Assembly (NCBI GenBank): GCA_009760885.1
Contig: WNKJ01000210.1
Span: forward strand, 1 to 64,000
Source of the DNA: Achatina immaculata
Taxonomy: Eukaryota; Mollusca; Gastropoda; Stylommatophora; Achatinidae
Length of the DNA: 64,000 nucleotides
Reading direction: 5' to 3'
Below the pieces are notes generated by a model. The model had not been told where the DNA came from. It did no database searches and was given only the letters and a program-made list of their open reading frames with translations. Within the stretch, counting starts at the first letter, position 1; each line of letters starts with the position of its first letter. The position numbers were made by a program, and so were the translations under genes. Shown in pieces: positions 46,674 through 57,169 of the stretch.

Positions 46674-47288
46674 GGGAGGCATATAGTCCATCTCCAAAAG
46701 AAACTGACAAAGTCTGAAGGTATAAGAATGAATATTATTTATATGTTTTACATGAGTTAGTGGTGTATTCCAAAGGTGGGCTACTGATTAAGAGTGTATA
46801 AACTAGGGAAAAAGTAGGAGCAGCTTTGTTACTTAACCAGTACAAAGTTGTGACGTTTTGGCGTGAGCTTTAATCATACAAAAACATACAGGACGAAGAA
46901 AGAGAGAGAGGAGGTAAAGTATAGATTTCTATTTAAAAAAATTAATAATGAATGGAGCAATTAGCTGTAACTGTGAGAAGATTTGGCTTGTCCGACGCTG
47001 TGTGTCAGAAATCTGCATGATAGGGCGCAGAGACTGTTTAAATGGAGACATGCTATGTGTGGTCGGTAAGATGGAACTAGGGGTTGTGGGTGGGGAGATC
47101 GTGGAGGGGAGAGATGATGGGTGGAACATTGTGTAACAGAATTTTATGAATTAACTTAGCATTATTGAATATAAGTCTCTTTTTGAATAGGTAAATGTCA
47201 AGATTTTTGCCCTTACGAGTAATATGTCCTACATGTTTGTTGTCTACAAGCTTTACTGCTTTTGATGTTTGATATATAACAACCATAT
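46674..47288 (-). mobile_element. diverged CR1-like LINE 3' end
   Basis: The minus strand reads LDIYLFKKRLIFNNAKLIHKI and LLHNVPP, parallel to LPLNNRFLFNKAKLVHQILS and RHAPPYL in the large CR1-like element. The 46674-46760 part matches its 3' coding/UTR boundary (GGAGGCAT-TAGTC block). A SINE is inserted at its right end. Confidence 0.75.
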
Positions 47289-47553
47289 TAAAAAAAGTAA
47301 AGGTAACCTTGTCATGCCTTAGAGGCACATAGGGAGTTTGTTTTAGTGCCCGTATTTTCCTTGACCTGTCAGCACACTAGAGGGTGATATGGTCAGTATA
47401 AAGCCTGGCCGCCTTTTCCTTCCCCAACTCCAGAAGAAGTCGGGTACCCATTTCTACAGCTGGGTGACTGGGGTGCCGCCGGCCGGATTCGAACCCCCGA
47501 CCTTCGCCATGAAGGACCAGTGCACTAACCACTTCGCCACTTAGACACCATAG
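47289..47553 (-). mobile_element. tRNA-derived SINE with target duplication, copy 1
   Basis: On the minus strand the head starts with GGTGTCTAAGTGGCGAAGTG (A box TGGCGAAGTGG) and has the B box GGTTCGAATCC, the Pol III internal promoter. A conserved ~170-bp body follows, then an A-rich end. It is flanked by the 9-bp duplication CAACCATAT (47280-47288 and 47554-47562). Length about 265 bp. It belongs to the same family as 63372-63608. Acceptor-arm pairing is imperfect and the anticodon loop is abnormal, so it is not a working tRNA. It ends about 90 bp before the receptor 3 start codon. Confidence 0.92.
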
Positions 47554-47643
47554 CAACCATATGGAGAAGGGTAATTTCTGTGAAATATTTCAGACCTGTC
47601 AACGTCAAGTAATACACCCAGTTTCTCTTTCGTAACTACAGAT

Positions 47644-48642
47644 ATGGCGAGAACGGCAGAGACTATAATCAGCGAAAGTCAGCAGAACATATGTAAATTA
47701 GTGATCAATGTCATTCTCTGTGGCTGTGTCAGTTTCTTCGGAATCATAGCAAACATAATCAACTTGATCGTGTTTTATAGACAAGGTCTGAACTCAACAA
47801 TCAACATTAGCTTTTTCTTTATGGCCATATCTGACCTTTGCACTTTGTTACTGCAGCAGTTGTACATAATTTATATAAATCCTTTATTTGAAAATAAGGA
47901 TTTACCTATTGTTTACACTGAACTACAGTATCTTACCGCCGCTGTCCCTCGAGAAATTTTTGCTAGGATCACCTGCTTAATCACCGTGTATGTCACCGCT
48001 GAGAGATGTCTGTGTATGACTTTTCCATTACATGTTAAGCAGATGATCACTCCAAGAAGGACAACTATTATTATAATCATGATTTACACTGTGACCTGCA
48101 CATCTGCTCTCCCTTTGTATTGTACATCCTACTACGACTGGAAGTTCTATCCGCCCAAGAACAGAACACTTTTCGGCATTTTATTCACTAAAGATAAAGG
48201 ACAGGCGCAGGCAGCAGCTTTTATTATCCACGCCATTTTCGGAATCTTATCCTTCCTGGTAGTTGTAATACTTACTTCAGTCTTAATAAGAGAACTGAAA
48301 CAAAAAAATTCATGGCTTCAATCAGCACATGTCGGTCAGGAGAAGTCAAAAGCTCTGTCTAAAAAAGACAGAACGACCATGGCTATGATTGCTCTCATTG
48401 CTTCTGTCCTAATCGTATGTTTCTTCCCTTCAGTAGTTTTATGTATCGGTACATTTTGTGAGCCTGGCTTCAGTGCTGTGGGAATATACTCTAACCTATA
48501 CTATTTTTTATGGGCATTCGCAACTTTTCTTGAGAACATCAACTCCAGCGTTAACATTTTCGTATATCTAAACATGAGTACAAAATACAGAAATACTTTT
48601 ATGGAGCTTTTAGCTCTGTGCGGTGTCTCAAGAAGTAAATAG
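47644..48642 (+). CDS. class A GPCR, putative gastropod chemosensory receptor 3
   Basis: Intact single-exon gene of 332 aa, the shortest leader of the four (MARTAETIIS). Seven hydrophobic segments lie at about 20-45, 54-77, 94-119, 142-160, 187-214, 246-270 and 284-309. Family core PREIFARITCLITVYVTAERC (102-122) is followed by FPLHVKQMITPRRTT. It departs from its relatives at two usual landmarks: TM6 has CFFP (259-262) where the others have CYTP, and the TM4 tryptophan is Cys (152). TM7 keeps NSSVNIFVY (300-308). The start is preceded by TTTCTCTTTCGTAACTACAG then AT, a plausible splice acceptor two bases before the ATG. A SINE lies about 90 bp upstream, so it would sit within an intron or promoter. 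Cell-surface sensing role is inferred from the family only. Confidence 0.93.
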   Translation: MARTAETIISESQQNICKLVINVILCGCVSFFGIIANIINLIVFYRQGLNSTINISFFFMAISDLCTLLLQQLYIIYINPLFENKDLPIVYTELQYLTAAVPREIFARITCLITVYVTAERCLCMTFPLHVKQMITPRRTTIIIIMIYTVTCTSALPLYCTSYYDWKFYPPKNRTLFGILFTKDKGQAQAAAFIIHAIFGILSFLVVVILTSVLIRELKQKNSWLQSAHVGQEKSKALSKKDRTTMAMIALIASVLIVCFFPSVVLCIGTFCEPGFSAVGIYSNLYYFLWAFATFLENINSSVNIFVYLNMSTKYRNTFMELLALCGVSRSK

Positions 48643-49470
48643 CTCCGTTTATGTGTTGCAAGTTACAAAATGTATCGGAAAAAAAGAACAAACTGATAAA
48701 ATGTGAAAAATTCAAATTATTAATTCCACTTATAGGTGTCTGTTTGCGAAGGAGTGGTCACGATATGATGGATTTGTTAATTTTGCTGTAGTGATATTTT
48801 CCATCTAAAGTTTGTGCTGTCTGTCCGGTTTAAAATATGTCCAGGCTGTTGTCAAGTTTAATGGAAGTCCTGTCATCACCGGGAAAACCCATTCATTCTT
48901 TGTTTTTTTTTTTACGAGCATATTTTTCGACGTAGAGATCTTCACAAGACAGCAGGCTCTTGTTACCTCTCACCCAGCTCTACAGAGTTTGCAGAAACAG
49001 AAATTTGTTTTCTATTTTTAAATTTTGAACAACATTCCCTGCATAACATCTTTGTTGTACCCCATGTGAGACATTATTCGAATGTGCTATTTTTCTACTT
49101 TTAAATCACCTTCATGTTCTAGTCTTTATCTCGAATAAGTCATTTTCTTTATTTCCGAATTCAAATATCGCCCCTTCATATCAGACTCTACTATAAATTT
49201 TGAATAGTGCCATCATTCAAGCACTCAAATGGAAGAACATGTTTTATAGCAAAAATCGTTTCTATTCGGCAAATACATGTAGAGTGATGGCGTGCGACAA
49301 GAAACACAAATAAGAATCACTCAGATGGATCATCTGTCTGTATCTTCTGTAGTGTTTTCAATATTAAGGCAGGCGGTCTAAGTCTCTGCTGTATGGATTT
49401 GATTAAGACACTGAGAATCAGTCAGTAAACTTTAATACTATCTCTATGTCTGATTCTTTCCATGATGACA

Positions 49471-49501
<31 letters not shown>

Positions 49502-49581
49502 CTCCTCCTCTTCCTCTCCCTGCTTATCAGTTTTCTTATTTGTCCTTATCTCTCCCACTATATATTTTCGTGGTAAATCAA
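48643..49581. other. intergenic, 3' side of receptor 3
   Basis: No gene recognised. CT-rich block at about 49470-49525. Confidence 0.5.
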
Positions 49582-49670
49582 ATATGATTTTCAAGTACTT
49601 GTATATAAGATACGTAAATTGATATTTACTAAATTACAAGTACTAATATACAAGTACATGAAAATCATAT
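49582..49670. repeat. 89-bp near-palindrome, MITE-like
   Basis: Arms of 25 bp (49582-49606 and 49646-49670) match as inverted repeats with one mismatch (ATATGATTTTCA-GTACTTG-TATAT) around a 39-bp centre. The centre plus part of the right arm recurs in diverged form at about 51476-51528. Both lie against LINE-A sequence. Confidence 0.85.
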
Positions 49671-49671
49671 G

Positions 49672-50141
49672 TGAAGAGGAACAGACAAAACTACACACAC
49701 AAAAAAGAGATTTTTAAGGGCATGCATCTTTCCCATAGCAATATACGCCTATGAGACCTGGACACTTAAGAAAACAGATGAGAAACACATATATGTCTTT
49801 GAATGTAAATGCTAGGGAAGAGTCCTTCAAATATTATGGACACAAAAAAAAAAGAATTAATATCGAAAAGATTGGCTAGTAAAGAACATTAAACAGAAAA
49901 AAAACTTAAATATTTTGGACATATTAAACGTTATGAGAGTTTGGGGAAGACAGTCTTCAAAAGTACATAATGAGAAAAAAGAAAGATAGGAAGACCAAGT
50001 TAAGATGGCTGCAGGACATCGTTGCTGATCAGCGAATGAAGGCATTAGCAGCAGGGTATCTTGCTTACAACCGAGAGGCCTACAAGAGAGCTATTAGGGA
50101 GGCAGAGTTCCACAAGGGACATGCAAATGACTGACTGAGAT
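49672..50141 (+). mobile_element. LINE-A 3' fragment
   Basis: Begins at the RGTDKTTH equivalent of RGADRTTK and runs through YACETWTL-like, HIKRYESLGKTVFK and RWLQDIVADQ-like text to GHAND. Several stops. No (AATG)n tail seen. Confidence 0.85.
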
Positions 50142-50526
50142 AGAGCTGTGAGTTTGTGGTACAGATTTTATCTGAATTTGTATTTTAGATTTTCCCATAA
50201 TTCTTTGTTCTATATGTTTAATATGTAGACAGAAACGTCACAGCTGCTTGCTCAGTAATTAATAAAATTTTTTTCTAGTTTTGTTTTAAAGAGTGTTATA
50301 ATTTATAGTGTCCACTTGACATAAATATTTTTGTTGCTTGTTTTTCCTTTACGCTCTAGAAATATTCTTTACAATATTATAATTTTGTCTCGTCACACAG
50401 GTCAGTATTGTATGTTGAAGACGGTCTTTATGAGACAAACTTTCATTGATACCAATATGTCGTCATCAACATATCCAAAACACTTTGTATGCTGACTTTT
50501 CTACAGCATCTCTATTTTATATAAAT
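50142..50526. other. spacer, no gene seen
   Basis: AT-rich sequence between opposed LINE-A copies. Confidence 0.45.
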
Positions 50527-51278
50527 ATTCATTCATTCATTCATTCATTTGCATGTCCCTTGCGGAACTTTGCATCCCAAACAGCACTCCTGTAGGCCTC
50601 TCGGTTGTGAGCAAGATGGCCTGCCGCTGCTGCATCCATTTGCATATCGTCAACGATGCCTTGAAAGTTCTTCGTTTTGGTCTTCCTCTTTTTCCCATTA
50701 TGTATCCTTCCAATACGGTCTTCTCTAAATTATCATGACGTTTAATGTGTCCAAAGTATTTAAGTTTTCTATCTTTAATTCTCTTTACTAGCCAGCCTTC
50801 TTTAATATTAAGCTCCTGTAGTATAGATATATTTGTTCTTTTTTGTGTCCACGATATTTGGAGAACTCTTCTGTAGCATTTACATTCAAAGGCATTTATG
50901 TGTTTCTCAGCTGTCTTGTTAAGTGTCCAGGTCTCACAGGCATATGTTGCGATGGAAAGATGCATGCTCTTAAAAATATTTTTTTTTGTGGTCCTGTCTG
51001 CTCCTCTCCACAGATTCTTCATTCGTTTTACTTTCTGAAGAGCGATAGACGTAATCCTTTTAATTTCCCTCATTGTATCTCCATTATTAGTTAGTAGTGA
51101 TCCAATATATTCAAAACTCTCCACTTCTTCCAGTTTTTCCTCATTGATACATAGTTCATCTGCCTTGTTTCTTTTGTCAGTTGTCATCGATTTAGGTTTC
51201 TTTGCATTAAGATAGAGGTTCTGCTCTTCACTGTTCTTACGGACTGACATAATTAGTTTTTCCATTCCTTGTTGTGTA

Positions 51279-51528
51279 TAAGATATGAGAACATAAGTAA
51301 TAAAAAACAAAGCAACAACTCACAAGACTCTGGGAGTCATGACCCAGAGGGGCCCACCCCCCTTAGAGTGTCAGGAGTTTAAAGGGCCGAAACACTTGTC
51401 TGAGGGGGTACTTCCTGTGATGATCTGAAGGAGTTGTGTTGTTGTTCCGCTCTCAACGGTAGAGAATTTCCTGCATATGTAAATTAATATATACTAAATT
51501 ACACGTACTAATATAAAAGTATATATCA
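51279..51528. mobile_element. unidentified ~250-bp insertion in LINE-A
   Basis: Interrupts LINE-A between the equivalents of TVLLS and QKGMEKL. The last ~52 bp are related to the centre of the 49582-49670 palindrome. The first part contains GGGCCGAAACACTTGTCTGA and is of unknown type. No coding content. Confidence 0.65.
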
Positions 51529-51554
51529 AGTAATACTGTGTCATCAGCATATCT

Positions 51555-53038
51555 TCTTCTTCTTCTTCGTTCACTTCTACCACCAAAAACCGCACTGTGA
51601 ACCTACTGAATTCACGCCTGTGGTCCTCGTTAGGTCCCGTGGTCCCCTGTGTGGTCCAAAATATACCGCACGAGATCCACGAGAGGACCACAAGGGGTTC
51701 AGAGTATCACAGTGCTTTAGCCTGTATTCTTGGTGGGTCTCGGAAGCGGGATTGCGTGACACCGTGGTTTTCATTGCACCAGTTTAGTCTAGGGTTGGAC
51801 TTTCTCACCGGAAGACCTCGACATGTTTAGGATATCAGTGCATCCCCGCTGGGTGAGAGGCGGTAGCCCACCCAGGCCAGAGTTGGACTTTCTCACTGGA
51901 AAACCTCGACGTGTTTTGAGATACCCGTGTATCATCGCCGGGTGAGAGGTGGTTGCCCATCCAGTCCAGAGTTGGACTTTCTCACCGGAAAACCTCAGCG
52001 TGATCAGGATACGCAAACATCCCCGCCGGGTGAGAGGTGGTTGCCTATCTAAACTTCCCTGGTCCAGTGTCTCCGACTTCAGCATTTTGCGGTCGTGGCC
52101 GCTACCCTTCCTATTTGTGACCAGTATGGAGCTTTTGTCCAGGAGGACGAATCCTCGCCACTAGTGACTTCTACCCCTGGGTTGAGCCGGTTTAGGCATT
52201 ATCCCAGTATGGGCGTGTTTGGGACGGGACCGACCTCTAGAGCAGAGGTACTGTGACATGCATAGCCTTCAAGATTCATCCCTGGTATGAGGCGGTTTAG
52301 GCAAAATTCACCAGTATGGGTGTTTATCAGGCGTTACCGACCTCTAGAGCGGAGGTGGCATGACATGTCTAGCCATCAAGTTCCACCCCTGGTGTGTGCC
52401 GGTTTAGGCATATTTCACCAGTGTAGGTGTATTTCGGACGTGGGCGGCCTCTAGAGCAGAGGTGCCGTGGTATAGCTCTCGTAGCGATACTACTGGACAT
52501 ACCAGGTTAGACTTCACTTTCCACCACCTTTTCCCATCGGCGCCGCACAGCAACCTTTATTTCTTTTCCGCATTTACTTCCTTAACCGGGAGGAGCTTCA
52601 CTCCATGCGCAGCATTTGAGGAGTCTCGCCAGCAGTGTCTTAACCTCTGGGACAAGCCGGTTCATGCATTTCACCCGATATGACTGCACTCAGGACGCGG
52701 CCTACCTCCAGACCAGAGGTGCCGTGATTTGACTGTTTGCTTCGCCTCATCCTTTCTACCACCCCTTCCGCAGTGATGCTGCGCGGCAACCCCACTTGCA
52801 AATTTCTTCATTGGCCGGGAGGAGCACCGCTCCACGCACGGCAGCTGAAGATCTCGCCATCAGCGGCAGATGAGCTACCAAACGTGCCACTCATCTGCCC
52901 TAAGTAACTGGTTTTCAGGCGCCAGATATTCGCCCTCGCCCCTTCTCCTGTCAGTTTAAACAGTTCTGCCACGGGAAGGCCAGGAGCTGGACTTGACTGC
53001 CAGAGGCTGTTTGTGGCGCGTTTGCAGTCCTTAGAACC
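51555..53038 (-). mobile_element. 1.48-kb modular non-coding retroelement with 12-bp target duplication
   Basis: Flanked by ATCAGCATATCT at 51543-51554 and 53039-53050, LINE-A sequence that is present once in intact copies. Its left end is (TTC)n, that is a (GAA)n tail on the minus strand, so its 5' end is at 53038. From 5': a 150-bp terminus shared with 18380-18598; a 10-bp perfect hairpin (52865-52874 with 52890-52899); three clear plus one diverged ~107-bp modules, each with an ACCTCT-AGAGGT palindrome (52170-52740); three ~89-bp modules (51790-52060); then unique sequence to the tail. No coding frame recognised. GC-rich compared with its surroundings. Likely a non-autonomous derivative of a LINE, or a LINE 5' UTR with tandem monomers. 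Confidence 0.75.
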
Positions 53039-53180
53039 ATCAGCATATCTAATCTTTGGTATTTCATAACCTCCAAATTTTATGGCATCCTAATATTGTC
53101 TACATCTTCTCTAACATTCCTCATTATATTTTCAGTATACAAGTTAAATAAGTAGGGTGACAATATGCACCCCTGACGTA

Positions 53181-53944
53181 ATATAACTATTACGTATTAA
53201 ATATGCTGAAAGATAAAACTTGTCTACAAAAAACAATTAATTTATTGAAAATACAGAGTAAATGCTTACAATAATATAAAGTGACACGATCGAAAAAACT
53301 TTGCATCTGTGATAAAAGCATATTTAAAATGTTCTTATTAATCATCTGTGCATTTTTTATTTCTTACATATTCATGTTTACAGTTCTAAACTGTCATTTC
53401 AAACACTTTTTAAAGATCTTTGAAACAAATAATAAATATGTATAAATAATAAAACAACTGATGTAACAATTACTCTATAAAGTATAAACCATCATATCAA
53501 AATTTACATCTATACAATAAGGTTAGGTATGCCGTTGCAGTTGAAGCTTTTACTACTCATAGAAAGAGATGAGAAGGACAGAGCCTGGACTTTCACAACA
53601 GCCGTGTCACTCAGAGTGTGACGTTGATTCATAAAGTGTGAAATATGAAAAATAATTACAAATAAAAAACTATTTAAAAAACGCTTGGTCATTCATGATA
53701 TCAAAATGTAAACATGACAGGAAAGTTAAGAAAACAATTTGAATAACTAGTGCTAAAAAGTCGACTTTCCTTCTTGCGTTCGATAATCTAACAACTTAAT
53801 TAAAATCTTCAGTTTTCCTTTCTCTCTCTCTCTCTCACTCTCTCTCTCTCTCACTTCAGTCACTTTCTCACTTTTTCTTTCAGATTGTTCACTTTCTTTT
53901 AGTGTCTCAGGGGGATACTACTGAATACATTAGAAAGTTATTGT
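53181..53944. other. intergenic with one unclassified repeat
   Basis: No gene recognised. Contains the repeat at 53590-53715 and a CT-rich stretch at about 53820-53885. Confidence 0.5.
53590..53715. repeat. unclassified dispersed repeat, copy 2
   Basis: Similar to 42825-42945. Keeps GTGTCACTCAGAGTGTGAC with a 5-bp core inverted repeat. The flanks align over about 120 bp with small gaps. Confidence 0.72.
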
Positions 53945-55305
53945 CCAAGAAGAGATACAAATAATAACGCAGCGATTCTTATCAGTAATAATGTGAATTC
54001 TATGCAAGAAAAAAAACAGCCTGTCTTCACTGGCTAGCAAAATAGGACTTGAAATAACAAGGACAAAACAAAAATAATCAAAATTCCGCTCAATAAAAAT
54101 GGAAAAACACACATAGGAAGGACAGATAGTGAAGAAGTCAATCAATTTGCATACATTGGCAGCTACATAGACCAGGATGGTGACACTAGAAAGGAAATTA
54201 GAATTGCAAAAGCAGCATCGATCTTCAAGAATCTTGAGAACATATGGAATTCAAAAGTTATAAGCACAAAAACCAAGTTAAGACTATTCAATTCAAAAGT
54301 AATATCCACCCTCATTTATGCATGCGAAAGCTGGAAAACAACTAAAGAAATAAAAAGAAATTATACTCAGAAAAGAAATTATACTCTTTTGAAAAGTAAT
54401 GCCTAAGGAAAATAGTCGGCATCAAGTGGATTGGTTGATCTTTACTGATTGATCTTTATTTCAAAAGGGTTAAGAATTGGGCACGCAGGCCCGTCTGACA
54501 TTCTGCCCTTTATCATACATCTTTCACTCTATTCCAGACATTCTACAAATATGCTGTTCATATAACAAACATAACTAACATTGAAGCTGAGAGACATAAA
54601 ATAAAATATAACATTTACGTTTCGCTCTTAAACATTCACTCAGTACACTGCATACATTATAAATGACTATCTACTATACAAAATTTTCGGGACTATTCAG
54701 AAAACAATTAATTGTATTCGGTGTCTGTAAGAGCAGCTTAAGATAACTTTTAAGTTTTATAATTCATGGAGGCATGTAGTCGACATCAAATAGATATTGG
54801 GAAAGTTTGTAGTTATAGGAAGGAGTATAATTTATATTTTTATATAGGATGGGAGGGTATTCCCAAGATGACCAGCAGAATAACTAAAGCTTTTCTTGTA
54901 AAGATCAAGTCTAGGTTTTGGAAGACTTATGTTGTTCAAGCGTTGGCTGCACTTTGGGCTAAATTCGAACGAATTCAAGAGCAATGCAGAGATAAGACAG
55001 ATGACTGAACGACAACCAGTCTTATGGGTGATCAGGAAAAGGAGATGGACATATGTTGGTCACGGGCTTAGAAGAAACAGTCAGAGAATCCCAAAGCAAG
55101 CTATCAAGTCGAACACAACAAGCCGAAGAAAAAGAGGCAGACTGCGTGAAACTCTGAAGAGGACATTGTTAAAAGAGGCAAAATTAACAAGCATAAAATC
55201 CTTTGATGAGGTTGAAAGACTCGCCGAAGATAAGAAAAATTGTCGAACTATTTTGCGAGCCCTATGTGACGTTAAACGGCACGGGAAGGATATAAGACAT
55301 ACGAT
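53945..55305 (+). mobile_element. LINE-B, RT end to 3' end, split by CR1
   Basis: Reads NSMQEKKQPVFTG-type text, YIGSYIDQDGDTRKEI, IAKAASIFKNLENIWNSKV, CESWKTTKE, then IVGIKWI at 54430. A CR1-like insertion follows (54431-54968). LINE-B resumes at NEFKSNAEIRQMTERQP, continues through RKRRWTYVGHGLRRNSQRIP, RKRGRLRETLKRTLLKEAKL and SFDEVERLAEDKKN and ends at about 55305. Confidence 0.9.
54431..54968 (-). mobile_element. CR1-like LINE, 5'-truncated, nested in LINE-B
   Basis: Matches 29207-29744 at about 97% by eye, beginning with a degenerate (AATC)n tail (TTGGTTGATC) and ending at the shared TTGGGCTAAATT, after which the two copies diverge. The interrupted LINE-B sequence AAGTGGA|ACGAATTC is otherwise continuous in other copies, so the insertion site is defined to within a base or two. 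Confidence 0.94.
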
Positions 55306-55309
55306 TCTG

Positions 55310-56260
55310 GTGCATGATGTATATGAGAGGTCACAAAGAAAAGATAAAACTGTCGTTGTTGTACTTCATCTTGAAGATGCATACAACAGAGTGGATTATA
55401 CAGATCATAGATCTCAGAGCTCAAAACATTGAACTGGGATGTCTCATGTGCCTTCCTTATCTCCTGTGCTATTTTATGTATATTCTACTGGCATTGAGTT
55501 GTTATTTGAGAACTGTGTAGGGCGAACGCTGACCTACGCTTATGTTAAAATAACATATAACTATAGGAGGTGTAGAGAGGAACTATTCACAAGGATACAG
55601 AACAAAGTGTATCAGATAACAGGCTGATGTGAGGATAACAATGCGGTGATAAACCCTGACAAAACTAGCATCCTGTGGTGCTCATTAAATAACAGAATTT
55701 TAAAATTTGAAGTTCTGATTGTGAAGGGTCGGGGACAAGATATTAAGAAGAACACATTAGTGCGGTATCTAGGGATCATATTTGGTCGATCCTTGTCTTT
55801 TGCAGACCATGGGGACAATGTATTACAAAAGGCCAGGGAAGCTTTGGCGGCAGTTAGGTTAATGACTGCAGCAAACCTTACACAGCGCTCTCTATTCTTA
55901 TTGTTGCAGGGGCTTTTGATGTCACCATTGGAGTATGGTCTAGGCTACTCACCCTGTCAAAGTCACAGTTGAACAGACTAGAGCGACATTGCTAAAGCCG
56001 TATTTGATAGACTGTGGGAAAACGAAGAGCAGGAGTGGAAAAACAATGAAATTGTGAAGCGATTTCTGAAGCTAGCACAAATTAAGGGTGCAGGCCTGAA
56101 ATATGAACTGTGTGATAGAAAACGGCAAAGAAGCAACATTTGATGGGAACTGTTAGCAAACACAATCTTTGAAGGATACTGCGGCATGCGGGCGGAGCAC
56201 ATATGAGGGTTTGTCCTGAATACAATGAAGCCAGAGTCTGATTCTGAACTTTTGAATCAC
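55310..56260 (+). pseudogene. LINE RT fragment, possibly Jockey-superfamily
   Basis: Reads KDKTVVVVLHLEDAYNRVDY (RT DxxxAYD region), then LSPVLFYVY (SPxLFxxY), INPDKTSILWCS, VRYLGIIFGRSLSFADHGDN, KAREALAAVRLMT and SPLEYGL, followed by poorly conserved text to EGYCGM. The catalytic YADD appears as LTYAYVKI and is lost. Several frame changes. It follows LINE-B directly, and its start may be truncated by that junction. The group is uncertain. Confidence 0.7.
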
Positions 56261-56476
56261 CCACATCTTCAGAATACAGTTGTATACTGAGATCTCTATG
56301 GCACTGGTACAGCAAGTGTAAAAGTTTGTTTTATCTAAACTACAGTCATCCATGTTAAGTGTAAACCACACAGATACTTTAGTGATGTTGAATGTCTGCA
56401 AAACTGAAAACTGTGAGGGAAAGGTTGAACTGTTAGTCAGAATAGTGAGATCTGTAGAAAATAGTTTCACTGACCA

Positions 56477-56573
56477 TCTCTCTCTCTCTCTCTCCCTCTC
56501 TCTCTCTCTCTGTGTCTCTGTCCCTCTCCGTTTATCTCTCTCTCTCTAACTCCCTCTCTCTCTCTCTCTCTAA
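56477..56573. repeat. (CT)n-rich microsatellite
   Basis: Interrupted TC repeat of about 100 bp with TGTGTC interruptions. Confidence 0.94.
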
Positions 56574-57169
56574 TAGTTATTTTAATAAGTATTGTACTCT
56601 CCGATAAAATGTACGTTATAGAATAAAGTTGGGAGATAAAGGACATAGACATCAGTGAGTGCCAGATTCTTTGTCCTTTGATAGAAACTTTTTCTGCCTT
56701 CCTGTTTTATTAACAGTACGAATATATAAAACTTCACACGGCTATTGCAGTCAAGAAGTTCTTCTTCAGTGTCCCTAGAATTCCGAGATGGTGCTATTTG
56801 CAGCCGATGCTGTGAAGGTGTTGAAGCACAGCGTCGTGTCGGATTGGGAGCGGGTTATGGCGGCAATTTCTTTTCAGTCAGAGAGTGCAGGTAAAAATCG
56901 GAGGGTATGCAAAGCTTTTTTTAAACTAGAATTTACCGTCATAGTGACTGTGGTGATCCTTCTCCCTCTAGAGAAGGCTTTATCTAGTCTTTAGGGGTAC
57001 CAACGGAGATGTGGGAGATGATGTTGATCAGCAATAGTTAGCTAACCCTGACGCCAGCATGTCAGCTATGGGTCATTATTGTTAACTCGGACAAATATTT
57101 CTTTATCTCCCCCCTCACCCAAAATAAAATAATCAATTAGCTGCAGTTTTTATAAAATGTAGAAATCAT
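56574..57169. other. intergenic, no gene seen
   Basis: No homology recognised. Confidence 0.45.

Larger units (their letters stand above)
50527..53178 (-). mobile_element. LINE-A copy with two nested insertions
   Basis: Antisense LINE-A with its (AATG)n tail at 50527. A nearly uninterrupted frame runs from KLIMSVRKNSEEQNLYLNAK through VESFEYIGSLLTNNGDTM and YACETWTLNKTAEKH to the RRWLQD region, where a small deletion shifts it. At 51279-51528 there is a foreign ~250-bp block. LINE-A resumes for ~26 bp (the RYADDTVLL region), is split by the 1.48-kb element at 51555-53038, and resumes to about 53178 (PDIRYAD, GGYEI, RQGCI equivalents), where it is 5'-truncated. Confidence 0.9.

Noticed and set aside
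47474..47551. Functional tRNA gene on the minus strand
   Set aside because: Good A and B boxes, but an abnormal anticodon loop, imperfect acceptor pairing, a second copy with the same downstream body and a target duplication show a SINE.
52998..53038. HDV-like ribozyme at the 5' end of the modular element
   Set aside because: I could not pair the first seven bases with a downstream strand in the required arrangement; left as a test, not a call.
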